DNA from: DATKKM01 sp036741795 | GTDB taxonomy: Bacteria > Chloroflexota > Dehalococcoidia > SM23-28-2 > RBG-16-64-32 | Reading direction: 5' to 3' | Assembly: GCA_036741795.1 (NCBI GenBank) | Contig: DAINRO010000017.1 | Coordinates: 1-37,934 of the forward strand | DNA length: 37,934 nt | Shown here: in pieces, positions 7,537 to 16,007 of the stretch | Layout of the letters: every line of letters begins with the position of its first letter | Numbering within the stretch: the stretch's first letter is position 1 | Position numbers and translations under genes: made by a program | The notes under the pieces: model-generated | The model's database searches: none | Seen by the model: the letters and a program-made list of their open reading frames with translations, nothing else | What the model was told of the DNA's origin: nothing

Positions 7537-9003
7537 ATGCTGTCCCTCGCTATCTTCTTCCCGCTTGTCGGTGTTGCGCTGATTGCCACGCTGCCGCACA
7601 GCCAGGAGCGCCACGCGAAGTCGATTGCTGCACTTGCTGCCCTGGCGACGCTGGCGCTGGTGGGATACCTGTTCGCTGACTACGACAGGGATGCCGGCGG
7701 TTACCAGTTTGTCGATTCGACCACGTGGTTCGACTCGGCGCTGACCGACTTCAACCTCAACTACACCGTAGGTGTGGATGGGCTGTCGTTGCCGCTAGTG
7801 CTTCTGACAGCGTTCCTTTCGCTGGTCGCGATACTGATCTCCTGGCAGGTGGAGTTAAGGCCGAAGGAATACTTCATCTGGCTGCTTGTCCTGGAAACCA
7901 GCCTTCTTGGAGTGTTCTCGTCCCTGGACATGGTGCTCTTCTTCGTGTTCTGGGAGGTCGAACTGATCCCGATGTTCTTCTTGATCTCGATCTGGGGGAG
8001 CGGAAATCGGATTTATAGCGCCTGGAAGTATCTGCTTTACACGTTCGCTGGCTCGGCGTTTATGATCGTCGGAATCCTTGCGCTCGGCTTCTCCGAGGGC
8101 ACGTTTGACGTGCGCGAACTGGGGGAGATCGGCGAGATCGAGGGGGCGATCATTCCTGCCTGGGGCATCTTCTTCTTGATAATCATCGCCTTCTTGATAA
8201 AACTCCCGATCGTGCCCTTCCACACGTGGTTACCGGACGCCCATACGGACGCTCCGACGGCGGTTAGCGTGATCCTGGCCGGAGTGCTGCTGAAGATGGG
8301 CGGGTACGGCATATTCCGGATGGCGTTCAACATAATGCCGGACGTGGCGAAGGATGTGGACTGGCTGCTTGCGGGGATCGCGGCCGTGAGCATCATCTAC
8401 GGTGCGCTGATGACGCTGATGCAGACGGACCTCAAGCGTCTGATCGCGTACTCCTCCGTCAGCCACATGGGTTACGTCCTCCTGGGTGTATCGTCTATCG
8501 GCGTCGTGGGAATGACCGGTGCCGCGACGCAGCTGGTCACACACGGGCTGATTACGGGGATGCTCTTCGTCCTCGTGGGGATGGTCTACGACCGTGCCCA
8601 CACCCGTAACATCGATGAGCTGTCGGGACTGGCCCACCGGATGCCATTCATCACGGTGATGATGCTGGTGGCCGGGCTTGCGTCGCTGGGGCTGCCGGCG
8701 ATGGCGGGGTTTGTGGCGGAGGTGACCGTCTTCCTCGGGACGTTCGAGCGCTTCGAGGCCCTCACTATCATCGGGGTTCTCGGCGTTGCCTTCGCGGCCG
8801 GATACATCCTCTGGATGATCCAGAGGGTTTTCTGGGGTGAACCTGACCCACGGTGGGCGGAATTGACGGATGCCTCGGCATGGTGGGAGCGTGGCCCACT
8901 GCTGGCACTTACGGCGGCCATCCTGGCCATTGGCATTTATCCCGCCTGGATAATGGACCTCCTGACCGATGGAGTAACCCCGATAGCGGAGCGGCTGGGG
9001 TGA
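7537..9003 (+). CDS. nuoM: NADH-quinone oxidoreductase subunit M
   Basis: NuoM is the second antiporter-like proton-pumping subunit. The 488-residue protein has about 14 membrane helices. Motifs include VGVDGLSLPLVLLTAFLS, FFVFWEVELIPMFFLISIWG with the essential membrane Glu, KLPIVPFHTWLPDAHTDAPT and AYSSVSHMGYVLLG. It starts one base after the nuoL stop, consistent with one transcript. Confidence 0.96.
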   Translation: MLSLAIFFPLVGVALIATLPHSQERHAKSIAALAALATLALVGYLFADYDRDAGGYQFVDSTTWFDSALTDFNLNYTVGVDGLSLPLVLLTAFLSLVAILISWQVELRPKEYFIWLLVLETSLLGVFSSLDMVLFFVFWEVELIPMFFLISIWGSGNRIYSAWKYLLYTFAGSAFMIVGILALGFSEGTFDVRELGEIGEIEGAIIPAWGIFFLIIIAFLIKLPIVPFHTWLPDAHTDAPTAVSVILAGVLLKMGGYGIFRMAFNIMPDVAKDVDWLLAGIAAVSIIYGALMTLMQTDLKRLIAYSSVSHMGYVLLGVSSIGVVGMTGAATQLVTHGLITGMLFVLVGMVYDRAHTRNIDELSGLAHRMPFITVMMLVAGLASLGLPAMAGFVAEVTVFLGTFERFEALTIIGVLGVAFAAGYILWMIQRVFWGEPDPRWAELTDASAWWERGPLLALTAAILAIGIYPAWIMDLLTDGVTPIAERLG

Positions 9004-9007
9004 ACCG

Positions 9008-10486
9008 ATGAGCGACTTCGAGAAGCTAGGGCCGGAGCTGGGCCTGCTCATTGCTGCGGGCGTGATCATCATCGTGGATGCGCTGCTTCCGCTTGCGGGA
9101 AAACGGGCATGGGGAGCGCGACACCACCTGAGCGTGTTTTTTGCAGTGGTTGGCGTATTCGCGTCGATGGCCGCATCGTTGGGCCTGGTCTTGGCGGACG
9201 AACCCGGCCCCGCGTTCGACGGAATGATTTCGATCGACGACTTCTCGCTATTCTTCAACTTCTTATTCGCCGGCGTGGCGGGAATGATCGTCCTGGGATC
9301 GATCGACTTCTTACAGAAGAACCGGTTCCACGGTGAGTATCTCGCCCTGGTGCTGACAGCCGCCGCCGCTATGATGCTCATGGCCGCGAGTCTCGATCTG
9401 ATAATGATCTTTGTCGCCCTTGAGACACAGGCGATCGTTTTCTATGTGCTCGTTGGGTTCGGGAAGAACGAGAGGTCCGGTGAGGCCGCCCTTAAGTATC
9501 TGCTCCTGGGGGCAGTCAGCACTGCATTAACCCTCTACGGAATGGCGTACCTGTTCGGGTTGTCAGGAGAGACAAGCCTTGAAGGGATTGCGGCTTACGT
9601 CGATGGAGCGGACTCAGGAACGCGAACGGCTCTCGTGGTAGCGACGGTGTTTTTGGCGGGTGGCCTGGGATTCAAGATGGCCGTCATTCCTTTCCAGATG
9701 TGGGTCCCCGACGTCTACCAGGGCGCGCCGACACCTGTGACCGCCTACCTATCGGTCGCGAGTAAGGCTGCCGGGTTTGCTGTTGTAATGCGGATCTTCA
9801 TCGTCGGCCTCGGGGAGGGCGTAATCACGAGCGACTGGGCAAACATGTTTGCGGCGATATCCGCTATTTCGATGACCCTGGGCAACCTGATGGCTCTCGC
9901 TCAGACGGACATCAAGCGGATGCTGGGGTACAGCTCGATTGCCCAGGCGGGGACATTCTTGATTGGACTGGCTGCGGTCGCTGCATCGGATCCGCAGGTT
10001 GAACTGGGATCAAGCTCGGTGATCTTCTTCCTTGGCACCTATGCTTTCACAAACATCGGGGCGTTCATAGCGATCATCGCAATCTCACAGAAGATCGGAT
10101 CGGATGAGATCTCGGACTACGCCGGGATCTACAAGCGGTCACCGTGGCTCGCTCTGGGCCTCGCCGCCTGCCTGATTTCCCTCACTGGCATCCCCCCGAC
10201 AGCCGGCTTCTGGGCGAAGGTATACGTCTTCAACGCCGCGATACAGGCTGACCTGGTGTGGCTGGCGCTTGTAGGAGTCCTCAACAGCGTGATCGCGGCC
10301 TACTACTATATGCGCGTGGTGCTGATCATGTTCACGCGCGAACCAGAGAGCGAGGCCACGTTCCAGCCGGGAATTAGCCTCGGTTTGGCGCTCACAGTCG
10401 CTGTGGTCGGCCTCCTTGCAATTGGGATCTACCCCACCCCACTCATCGAGGTCTCGGAGTCGGCTTCGCAGGTGTTTACCTCGTAA
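9008..10486 (+). CDS. nuoN: NADH-quinone oxidoreductase subunit N
   Basis: NuoN is the third antiporter-like subunit of complex I. The 492-residue protein has the family motifs ALETQAIVFYVLVGF with the key Glu, FKMAVIPFQMWVPDVYQGAP, AQTDIKRMLGYSSIAQAG, and GIPPTAGFWAKVYVF. It lies 4 bases after nuoM and closes the operon; ybeY follows after 18 bases. No terminator-like hairpin is visible in that gap, so read-through into the housekeeping genes is possible. Confidence 0.95.
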   Translation: MSDFEKLGPELGLLIAAGVIIIVDALLPLAGKRAWGARHHLSVFFAVVGVFASMAASLGLVLADEPGPAFDGMISIDDFSLFFNFLFAGVAGMIVLGSIDFLQKNRFHGEYLALVLTAAAAMMLMAASLDLIMIFVALETQAIVFYVLVGFGKNERSGEAALKYLLLGAVSTALTLYGMAYLFGLSGETSLEGIAAYVDGADSGTRTALVVATVFLAGGLGFKMAVIPFQMWVPDVYQGAPTPVTAYLSVASKAAGFAVVMRIFIVGLGEGVITSDWANMFAAISAISMTLGNLMALAQTDIKRMLGYSSIAQAGTFLIGLAAVAASDPQVELGSSSVIFFLGTYAFTNIGAFIAIIAISQKIGSDEISDYAGIYKRSPWLALGLAACLISLTGIPPTAGFWAKVYVFNAAIQADLVWLALVGVLNSVIAAYYYMRVVLIMFTREPESEATFQPGISLGLALTVAVVGLLAIGIYPTPLIEVSESASQVFTS

Positions 10487-10504
10487 CCGGCGGCAGCCGA
10501 TCTC

Positions 10505-10966
10505 GTGACTACCCACGACATTCTGGTCTCGATCGACCAACGGTTTCGGGACAAAGTCGCGCCCGATTGGTTGATCGGGGTGGCGCGTGTGGCTCTGGAG
10601 ACGGAGAGTGTTGGCGGCTGCCAGCTGGGCATCGTGATCACAGATGATTCGCAAATCCAGGCCCTCAACCGGGACTTCGCGGGCGACGACCACGCAACGG
10701 ATGTTCTCGCGTTCTCGCTGACGGAGGGGGAGGAATTCGCGCGTCCGGACGAGATCGAACGGATTGGAGAGATCGTGATATCAATGGAGACGGCGGTGCG
10801 GCAGGCGGAAGATGCGCAAACCGGCACTGATCAAGAGATCGCTCACCTGGTCGTGCACGGCGTACTGCACTTGCTCGGCTACGACCACGTCGAAGCCGAC
10901 GAGGAAACTACGATGCGGGGCCGAGAACAGAAGATCCTGGAATTGGTTGGGTTGTCCGCACACTGA
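10505..10966 (+). CDS. ybeY: Endoribonuclease YbeY (rRNA maturation)
   Basis: YbeY is a zinc-dependent endoribonuclease needed for 16S rRNA 3'-end maturation and ribosome quality control. The 153-residue protein has the UPF0054 signature HLVVHGVLHLLGYDH near residues 117-131, whose three His residues bind zinc, and the upstream TDVLAFSL motif. The GTG at 10505 is chosen because it yields normal family length; no strong ribosome-binding site precedes it. Confidence 0.94.
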   Translation: MTTHDILVSIDQRFRDKVAPDWLIGVARVALETESVGGCQLGIVITDDSQIQALNRDFAGDDHATDVLAFSLTEGEEFARPDEIERIGEIVISMETAVRQAEDAQTGTDQEIAHLVVHGVLHLLGYDHVEADEETTMRGREQKILELVGLSAH

Positions 10967-11016
10967 GTGCCTCGCGCACCTATGAGCCGGTGCAGCGCCG
11001 GAATATAATTGCGGGA

Positions 11017-12720
11017 GTGACTGACACGCCCCTGTTCCCTGTCGAAGATGCCGCCGACGAGGTTGCTGATGCCCCGGCTGACGTCAATGCCGTGGAGGAG
11101 GAAAGCCGAGCGCCCGAGCAACGACAGGTACTGTATCGAAAGTGGCGGCCGCAGGCGTTCGCCGAGGTCGCAGGGCAGGACGCCGTGACGCGCACTTTGC
11201 GAAACTCGATCGCATCCGGGAATCTCGCTCACGCCTACTTGTTTTGCGGGCCGAGAGGCACCGGGAAGACGACGCTAGGGCGATTGCTGGCGAAGGCCGC
11301 CAATTGCGACGCTCCGGTCGATGGCGAGCCGTGCAACAAATGCGAATCGTGCCGGGCCTTCATTGATGGGCGGGCGATGGACTTTGTCGAGTTGGATGCG
11401 GCGAGCAACAACAGCGTTGATCATATCCGTCAGCTTCGCGAGAACGTGGTCCTCACGCCAATGGCGGGACGCCGCAAGGTCTACCTCCTCGATGAGGTGC
11501 ACATGCTTTCCAACGCCGCCGAAAACGCACTGCTGAAGACGCTTGAGGAGCCACCTCCTCATATAGTCTTTGTTCTCGCAACAACGGAGGCGCACAAAGT
11601 CGCGGGAACGATCATTTCCCGTTGCCAGCGATTCGACCTGAAGCGCATTCCCCTGCGTGCTGTCGTGGACCGAATGACCGTTATTTGCGAGGCCGAGGGG
11701 TACAAGATTGACGGCGCTTCTCTTGAGGAGATCGCCCGTGCGTCTACTGGCAGCCTGCGCGATGGAATCAACGCCCTCGAACAGGTAACAACTTACTATG
11801 GCTCAGCACCAACGTCGGAGCAGGTGAAGGAAGCGCTCGGCATCGGGATTGATGCCCGGAGCGGGCAATTCGTCCGGGAGGCCCTTGCGGGGGATCTCGG
11901 AGCTGGCCTGGCGACGATTGCCTCTGTCCGAGACGACGGAGTCGACGTAAAGGAGTTCGCGAAGCAGGTAGTGCAATACTTGAGGGGACTATTGCTGGCG
12001 CAGGCGGGAGTGTCCGCATCCTTGAACCTACCATCGGACATTATCGAAGAGGTGAAATCAGAGGCGAAGGCGGTTTCCAGGGAAAGCGTTCTCCGGACTC
12101 TGAGGTCGTTTGGGTCGATCGAATGGAATAGGGACAGAGATGTGGCCGCGGAGTCGCTACCGCTGGAGTTGGCGTTGATTGAGGTGTGCGGCGACTCGGC
12201 GCCACTGGTAGGCGAGAAGCCTGCGCGGCCGGAGCCCGTACGCGAAGAGGAGCAGGTCAGCGTTCCGACCGCCGCGGGGGCGGTCGAGGTCGGCGTGCCA
12301 CCCGCGGCCCCGCAATCCGCAGCCCCCAAGACACCCGACGAAGTGAGGAGTGAGCCGGTGGCGGAAGCTTCTACGATCGACACCGGCGAGGATCTACTTG
12401 AACAAGTGCGGGCAACTCTCCGGAAGTCGGACAAGAGTCTGGCGGCGCTCATCAACGGATCGTGCGACGTTAAGTCGATTGAAGATGGGCGCGTGACGCT
12501 CGGCTTTTATCACACTTTTCACCTCGAACGAGCGGAAACGGGCGGGACACGGAAGTCCCTTGAGGAAGCGTTCAGTGCTGTGCTCGGGACGAAAACCTCT
12601 GTAGCCTTAGAACACACACCCCGCGGACCTGAAGCGGAAAAGCCGCCGCAAGCAGGTGGACACCTGGTACAGGCAGCACGAGAGAAGTACGGCGCGCGAG
12701 CCGTGCCGCAGGACGACTAA
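11017..12720 (+). CDS. dnaX: DNA polymerase III subunits gamma/tau
   Basis: This is the clamp-loader ATPase of the replisome. With the GTG at 11017 it has 567 residues. The AAA+ module begins at about residue 38 (LYRKWRPQAFAEVAGQ). Walker A GPRGTGKT is at 78-85. The DnaX zinc module has Cys at about 97, 106, 109 and 112. Walker B LLDEVH ends near 162, followed by a sensor-1 region with SRCQRFD. After about residue 365 comes a low-complexity Pro/Ala/Glu linker and a short C-terminal domain, so a tau-like tail is present. An alternative GTG at 10990 adds nine residues. A TATAAT at 11004-11009 would start transcription almost at 11017, which favours the shorter form. No slippery A-run for a gamma frameshift was spotted. 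Confidence 0.93.
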   Translation: MTDTPLFPVEDAADEVADAPADVNAVEEESRAPEQRQVLYRKWRPQAFAEVAGQDAVTRTLRNSIASGNLAHAYLFCGPRGTGKTTLGRLLAKAANCDAPVDGEPCNKCESCRAFIDGRAMDFVELDAASNNSVDHIRQLRENVVLTPMAGRRKVYLLDEVHMLSNAAENALLKTLEEPPPHIVFVLATTEAHKVAGTIISRCQRFDLKRIPLRAVVDRMTVICEAEGYKIDGASLEEIARASTGSLRDGINALEQVTTYYGSAPTSEQVKEALGIGIDARSGQFVREALAGDLGAGLATIASVRDDGVDVKEFAKQVVQYLRGLLLAQAGVSASLNLPSDIIEEVKSEAKAVSRESVLRTLRSFGSIEWNRDRDVAAESLPLELALIEVCGDSAPLVGEKPARPEPVREEEQVSVPTAAGAVEVGVPPAAPQSAAPKTPDEVRSEPVAEASTIDTGEDLLEQVRATLRKSDKSLAALINGSCDVKSIEDGRVTLGFYHTFHLERAETGGTRKSLEEAFSAVLGTKTSVALEHTPRGPEAEKPPQAGGHLVQAAREKYGARAVPQDD

Positions 12721-12733
12721 AGAGGAGGGAAAC

Positions 12734-13063
12734 ATGGCTAAAGGAGGCGGACAGGGTGGCGATCTGATGAAGCAGATCCAGCAGATGCAGTCGAAGCTGG
12801 CGGAGGCGCAGCAGAGGCTAGAGGAGATGATTTTCGACGCCTCCTCGGGTGGGGGTGTGGTCCAGGTCCAGATGAACGCAAAGCCTGCTTTGCTATCGAT
12901 CGAGATCAAGCCCGAAGCTGTCGATCCTGATGATGTGGAGATGTTGCAGGACCTCGTTATGGCGGCGATGAACGACGCACTGGAGAAGGTGCGTGGAGGC
13001 CAGATGCAGCAACTGGCCGGACTGGCGGGAGGCATGAACATTCCGGGACTTAACCTCGGTTAG
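12734..13063 (+). CDS. Nucleoid-associated protein, YbaB/EbfC family
   Basis: This 109-residue protein is in the YbaB/EbfC family, a small dimeric DNA-binding protein that is almost always encoded between dnaX and recR. An N-terminal helix (MKQIQQMQSKLAEAQQRLEE) is followed by the strand region VVQVQMNAKPALLSIEI and a second helix, ending in a Gly/Leu-rich tail. The ATG at 12734 follows an AGAGGAGGG ribosome-binding site, which rules out the longer frame reaching into dnaX. Confidence 0.93.
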   Translation: MAKGGGQGGDLMKQIQQMQSKLAEAQQRLEEMIFDASSGGGVVQVQMNAKPALLSIEIKPEAVDPDDVEMLQDLVMAAMNDALEKVRGGQMQQLAGLAGGMNIPGLNLG

Positions 13064-13089
13064 AACGGCACGGTTCCGGCGATGGCGGT

Positions 13090-13710
13090 GTGGTGAACGA
13101 GTATTCTGGCACTACGGCTGCGCCCCTGGCGCGGTTGATCGAGGAGTTCTATCGGCTCCCGGGCATCGGCCCGAAGAGCGCACAGCGGCTTGCGTACTAC
13201 CTGCTGAGGATGCCAGCAGAGGATGCTCGCTCGTTGGCGCAGGCGATAATCGAGGTGAAAGAGCGGGTGACCCTGTGCTCGATCTGCCAGAATGTGACTG
13301 AGATTGACCCCTGTCGCGTTTGCAATAGCGACACCAGGGAGAGGTCTGTGATTTGCGTAGTCGAGGAGCCGCTCGACATCATGGCAATCGAGCGAGCCGG
13401 TTCCTACAAGGGTTTGTACCACGTTCTTCACGGCGCTATCTCACCTATGGACGGTATTGGGCCCGAGGACTTGAAGATCTCCGAACTGCTGGCGCGGCTG
13501 CGTGACGGGTCGGTCACGGAAGTGATCCTGGCGACGAACCCAAACCTCGAGGGCGAGGCTACCTCGATGTACCTGAGCAGGTTGCTCGGCCCGCTGGGGG
13601 CCCGGATCACCCGACTGGCGCGCGGCCTGCCGATAGGGGGCGACCTCGAGTACGCCGATGATGTGACGCTGGCGCGCGCCTTCGAAGGCCGTCACGAACT
13701 GGAGGCTTAG
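13090..13710 (+). CDS. recR: Recombination protein RecR
   Basis: RecR works with RecO and RecF to load RecA on SSB-coated gaps. The 206-residue protein has the helix-hairpin-helix LPGIGPKSAQRLAYYLL near residues 21-37. The C4 zinc finger is CSICQNVTEIDPCRVC at about 60-75, and the Toprim domain starts at VICVVEEPLDIMAIE. The GTG at 13090 or the next GTG at 13093 could start it. recO follows one base after its stop. Confidence 0.94.
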   Translation: MVNEYSGTTAAPLARLIEEFYRLPGIGPKSAQRLAYYLLRMPAEDARSLAQAIIEVKERVTLCSICQNVTEIDPCRVCNSDTRERSVICVVEEPLDIMAIERAGSYKGLYHVLHGAISPMDGIGPEDLKISELLARLRDGSVTEVILATNPNLEGEATSMYLSRLLGPLGARITRLARGLPIGGDLEYADDVTLARAFEGRHELEA

Positions 13711-13711
13711 G

Positions 13712-14512
13712 GTGGCACCGCCGGCGCGCCTGTACAAAACGGAAGCGATCATCCTCCGTCAGCGCCGTGTCGGTGAAGCCGACCGGTTCCTGACACTTTT
13801 CACTCCGGGGATGGGCAAGGTGGACGTGAAGGCGAAGGGGATCCGCAAGACGACGAGCCGCATGTCCGGCCATCTTCAGCCGCTGGCTTACTGTGCACTG
13901 CAGATCGCGCAAGGGCACACGACAGATGTGGTGACGGGGGTCGAGACGCTGGAGAGTTTCAAAGAACTTTCGAGGGATCTGGATAGGTTGAGCCTTGGGA
14001 TATATGCTGCGGAGCTTACGGACAGGATGACAGTGGAGCACGCACCCTCCTATCCCACCTTCCGTTCCCTCTTGGACACGCTGCGCCGATTAAACGCGGA
14101 TCCGGAGCCGTGGCAGGCTCTGAGATACTTTGAGGCCCAGTTACTTGGTCATGCCGGCTTTCGGCCGGAGTTCGGTGTGTGCGTTGTCTGCACAAAGCCG
14201 CTGGAGCCGGTGGAGAATTATTTTGTCCCGATCGCCGGTGGCACTGTTTGCCGAAGTTGCGTGGCAGGCATGTCGGGTCCCCGGCCGCTGAGCGTGAACG
14301 CGTTGAAGTTCTTGCGCCTGCTGCAGCGGGGGCCGTATAACGACGTAGCACGGGTACGTGTTGATCCGGACCTGGGAGATGAGGTGGAACGCCACCTCAG
14401 GAGCTACGTGATCTGCGTGCTGGAACGTGACATAAACTCAGCCGCGTTCATCGAGCGATTGAGAAAGGATGGGCTAACCCGCGCGAATCTGACTGCGCAG
14501 GCGATTCACTGA
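13712..14512 (+). CDS. recO: DNA repair protein RecO
   Basis: RecO anneals ssDNA and partners with RecR in the RecF pathway. The 266-residue protein opens with the OB-fold (YKTEAIILRQRRVGEADRFL, then TPGMGKVDVKAKGIRK). A helical domain follows, with a zinc-binding CVVC and later CRSC pair at about 155-190. It sits between recR and the FmdB genes with one-base gaps, so it is probably co-transcribed and translationally coupled. Confidence 0.93.
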   Translation: MAPPARLYKTEAIILRQRRVGEADRFLTLFTPGMGKVDVKAKGIRKTTSRMSGHLQPLAYCALQIAQGHTTDVVTGVETLESFKELSRDLDRLSLGIYAAELTDRMTVEHAPSYPTFRSLLDTLRRLNADPEPWQALRYFEAQLLGHAGFRPEFGVCVVCTKPLEPVENYFVPIAGGTVCRSCVAGMSGPRPLSVNALKFLRLLQRGPYNDVARVRVDPDLGDEVERHLRSYVICVLERDINSAAFIERLRKDGLTRANLTAQAIH

Positions 14513-14513
14513 G

Positions 14514-14792
14514 ATGCCACTCTACGAGTACTACTGCGATAACTGCGAGAACCTGTTTGAGGCCCTCGGCTCGGTCAGCAGTTCGGATCAACCCAAAGTC
14601 TGCCCGACCTGCGGCGAGGCCTCGGATCGCATCATGCCCACTACCTTCGCCTCGATGTCCAAGCGCAAGGGACTCAAGGAACGCGTGCCCTATCATCACC
14701 ACGATGTGCGGGAGGAGCAGCCGATGAAGGCGGTGGCCCGGGTCAAGCCGAAGACGGCAACTAAACGTACCAAAGTTAACGCTAAGGACTGA
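14514..14792 (+). CDS. FmdB-family zinc-ribbon protein (copy 1)
   Basis: This 92-residue protein has the FmdB-type zinc ribbon at its N-terminus: PLYEYYCDNC, then CPTCGEAS and RIMPT. The C-terminal half is basic and lacks recognisable structure. Family members are called regulatory proteins from FmdB of methylotrophs, but their biochemical role is unknown; RNA or DNA binding is plausible from the basic tail. It begins one base after recO and is followed one base later by a paralogue. Confidence 0.88.
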   Translation: MPLYEYYCDNCENLFEALGSVSSSDQPKVCPTCGEASDRIMPTTFASMSKRKGLKERVPYHHHDVREEQPMKAVARVKPKTATKRTKVNAKD

Positions 14793-14793
14793 A

Positions 14794-15219
14794 ATGCCCC
14801 TTTACGAGTACTACTGCCAGCACTGCCACGGGATATTCGAGGAGATCCGCCAAATACGCGAGGCCTCGGAGCCCTCTGCGTGTCCCGTTTGCGACGGCGA
14901 GTCGGCGCGAATCATGTCGGCGTTCACGGCCTTCACGATGCGGGACGGTTACCCACGCAAGATCCCGGATAAGGGGACTTACTGGCATATGGGCCAAGAG
15001 GTGAGCGCCCCGGCCAAGCGGCTCATCGGCAATACTCATCCGGAACTGCTGAAGCCGAAGCCGAAGCCAAGGGTCACTAAGGGCGAGGTGGCGGACAGAT
15101 CCGAAAAGATGCGTTCGGCGCGTTCGGATGTGCTCTACAAGGACAAGTGGGGGCTCAATCCCCAGGGACGACGGTCCGTCAAAGCGAAGAAGATCAAGCC
15201 CCAGCGTAAGGTCATTTAG
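14794..15219 (+). CDS. FmdB-family zinc-ribbon protein (copy 2)
   Basis: This 141-residue paralogue of the preceding gene shares the PLYEYYCQHC start and CPVC second half of the zinc ribbon. It has a longer, very Lys/Arg-rich tail (KPKPKPR, VKAKKIKPQRKV) that looks nucleic-acid binding. The pair arose by tandem duplication, since the first ribbon residues are nearly identical. Its stop overlaps that of the convergent tatD gene by four bases. Confidence 0.87.
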   Translation: MPLYEYYCQHCHGIFEEIRQIREASEPSACPVCDGESARIMSAFTAFTMRDGYPRKIPDKGTYWHMGQEVSAPAKRLIGNTHPELLKPKPKPRVTKGEVADRSEKMRSARSDVLYKDKWGLNPQGRRSVKAKKIKPQRKVI

Positions 15220-16007
15220 TCGAGCTGATAGAGGCGGGCGGCAGTCTTGGCCGTTTCCTCGGCGACCTCTTCCAGGGGGATGCCGCGTAGTTCACCAACG
15301 AACTGGGCCAGATCTTTGACGAGCGCCGGCTCATTGCGCTGGCCGCGGATGCTCTGCGGCGGCAGGTATGGCGCATCAGTCTCGATCGTCATCCACTCCA
15401 GCGGGATGCTCGTTGCAACCTCCCGCGTCTTCTCCGCCGCCGGGTAGGTCACGGTCGCCGCAATCGAGATGACGAAGCCGAGTTCGATATAGCGCTGGGC
15501 AAGTGCCAGGTCTCCGGCGAAGCAGTGCATGACACCGCGAGGCGGCTCTCCGGCGTCGTGCGCCCCGCGTTTGGCGAAGTGCGCCGCGATGATGGCGTAA
15601 GCCTCGCCGTCCGCGTCGCGGGAATGGATGACAACCGGGAGGTCCGCCTCGCGCGCCACGTCCAGCTGTCCCCGGAATGCCCGATACTGCTCCTCTCGCG
15701 GCGATAGGTTGCGATAGAAGTCGAGGCCGATTTCACCGATTGCCACGACCCTTTCGTGTTTGGCCATGTCCCGGAGCCGGGCAACATCCCTGTGGGTCAC
15801 GGTCTTCGCATCGTGCGGATGAACGCCGACTGTCGCGTAGATGTCAGGATGCGCATCGGCTATCTCGATGGCCCGCTCACTGCTCGGCATGTCGTAGCCG
15901 ATCGTTACGATCGTCGTCACCCCGGTTTCGCGAGCCCGCTCAATGACATCCCTCATGTCCGCGCCAAACTTGCGGTCCTGGAGGTGGCAGTGCGCGTCAG
16001 TAAGCAT
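15216..16007 (-). CDS. TatD-family metal-dependent DNase
   Basis: This 263-residue TIM-barrel hydrolase of the TatD family has the metal-binding set: DAHCHL near the start, EIGLDFYR, VIHSRDAD, MHCFAGD and ETDAPYL. Relatives are 3'-5' exonucleases or DNases, some acting on D-aminoacyl-tRNA. The ATG overlaps the metG stop (TGATG), giving a coupled rsmI-metG-tatD operon. metG-tatD adjacency is common in bacteria and supports the call. Confidence 0.93.
   Translation of the reverse strand: MLTDAHCHLQDRKFGADMRDVIERARETGVTTIVTIGYDMPSSERAIEIADAHPDIYATVGVHPHDAKTVTHRDVARLRDMAKHERVVAIGEIGLDFYRNLSPREEQYRAFRGQLDVAREADLPVVIHSRDADGEAYAIIAAHFAKRGAHDAGEPPRGVMHCFAGDLALAQRYIELGFVISIAATVTYPAAEKTREVATSIPLEWMTIETDAPYLPPQSIRGQRNEPALVKDLAQFVGELRGIPLEEVAEETAKTAARLYQLD

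Noticed and set aside
8230..9381. A long open frame (383 codons) on the minus strand
   Set aside because: It lies antisense to nuoM and nuoN, which have strong homology. The product has biased, low-complexity composition and no motifs.
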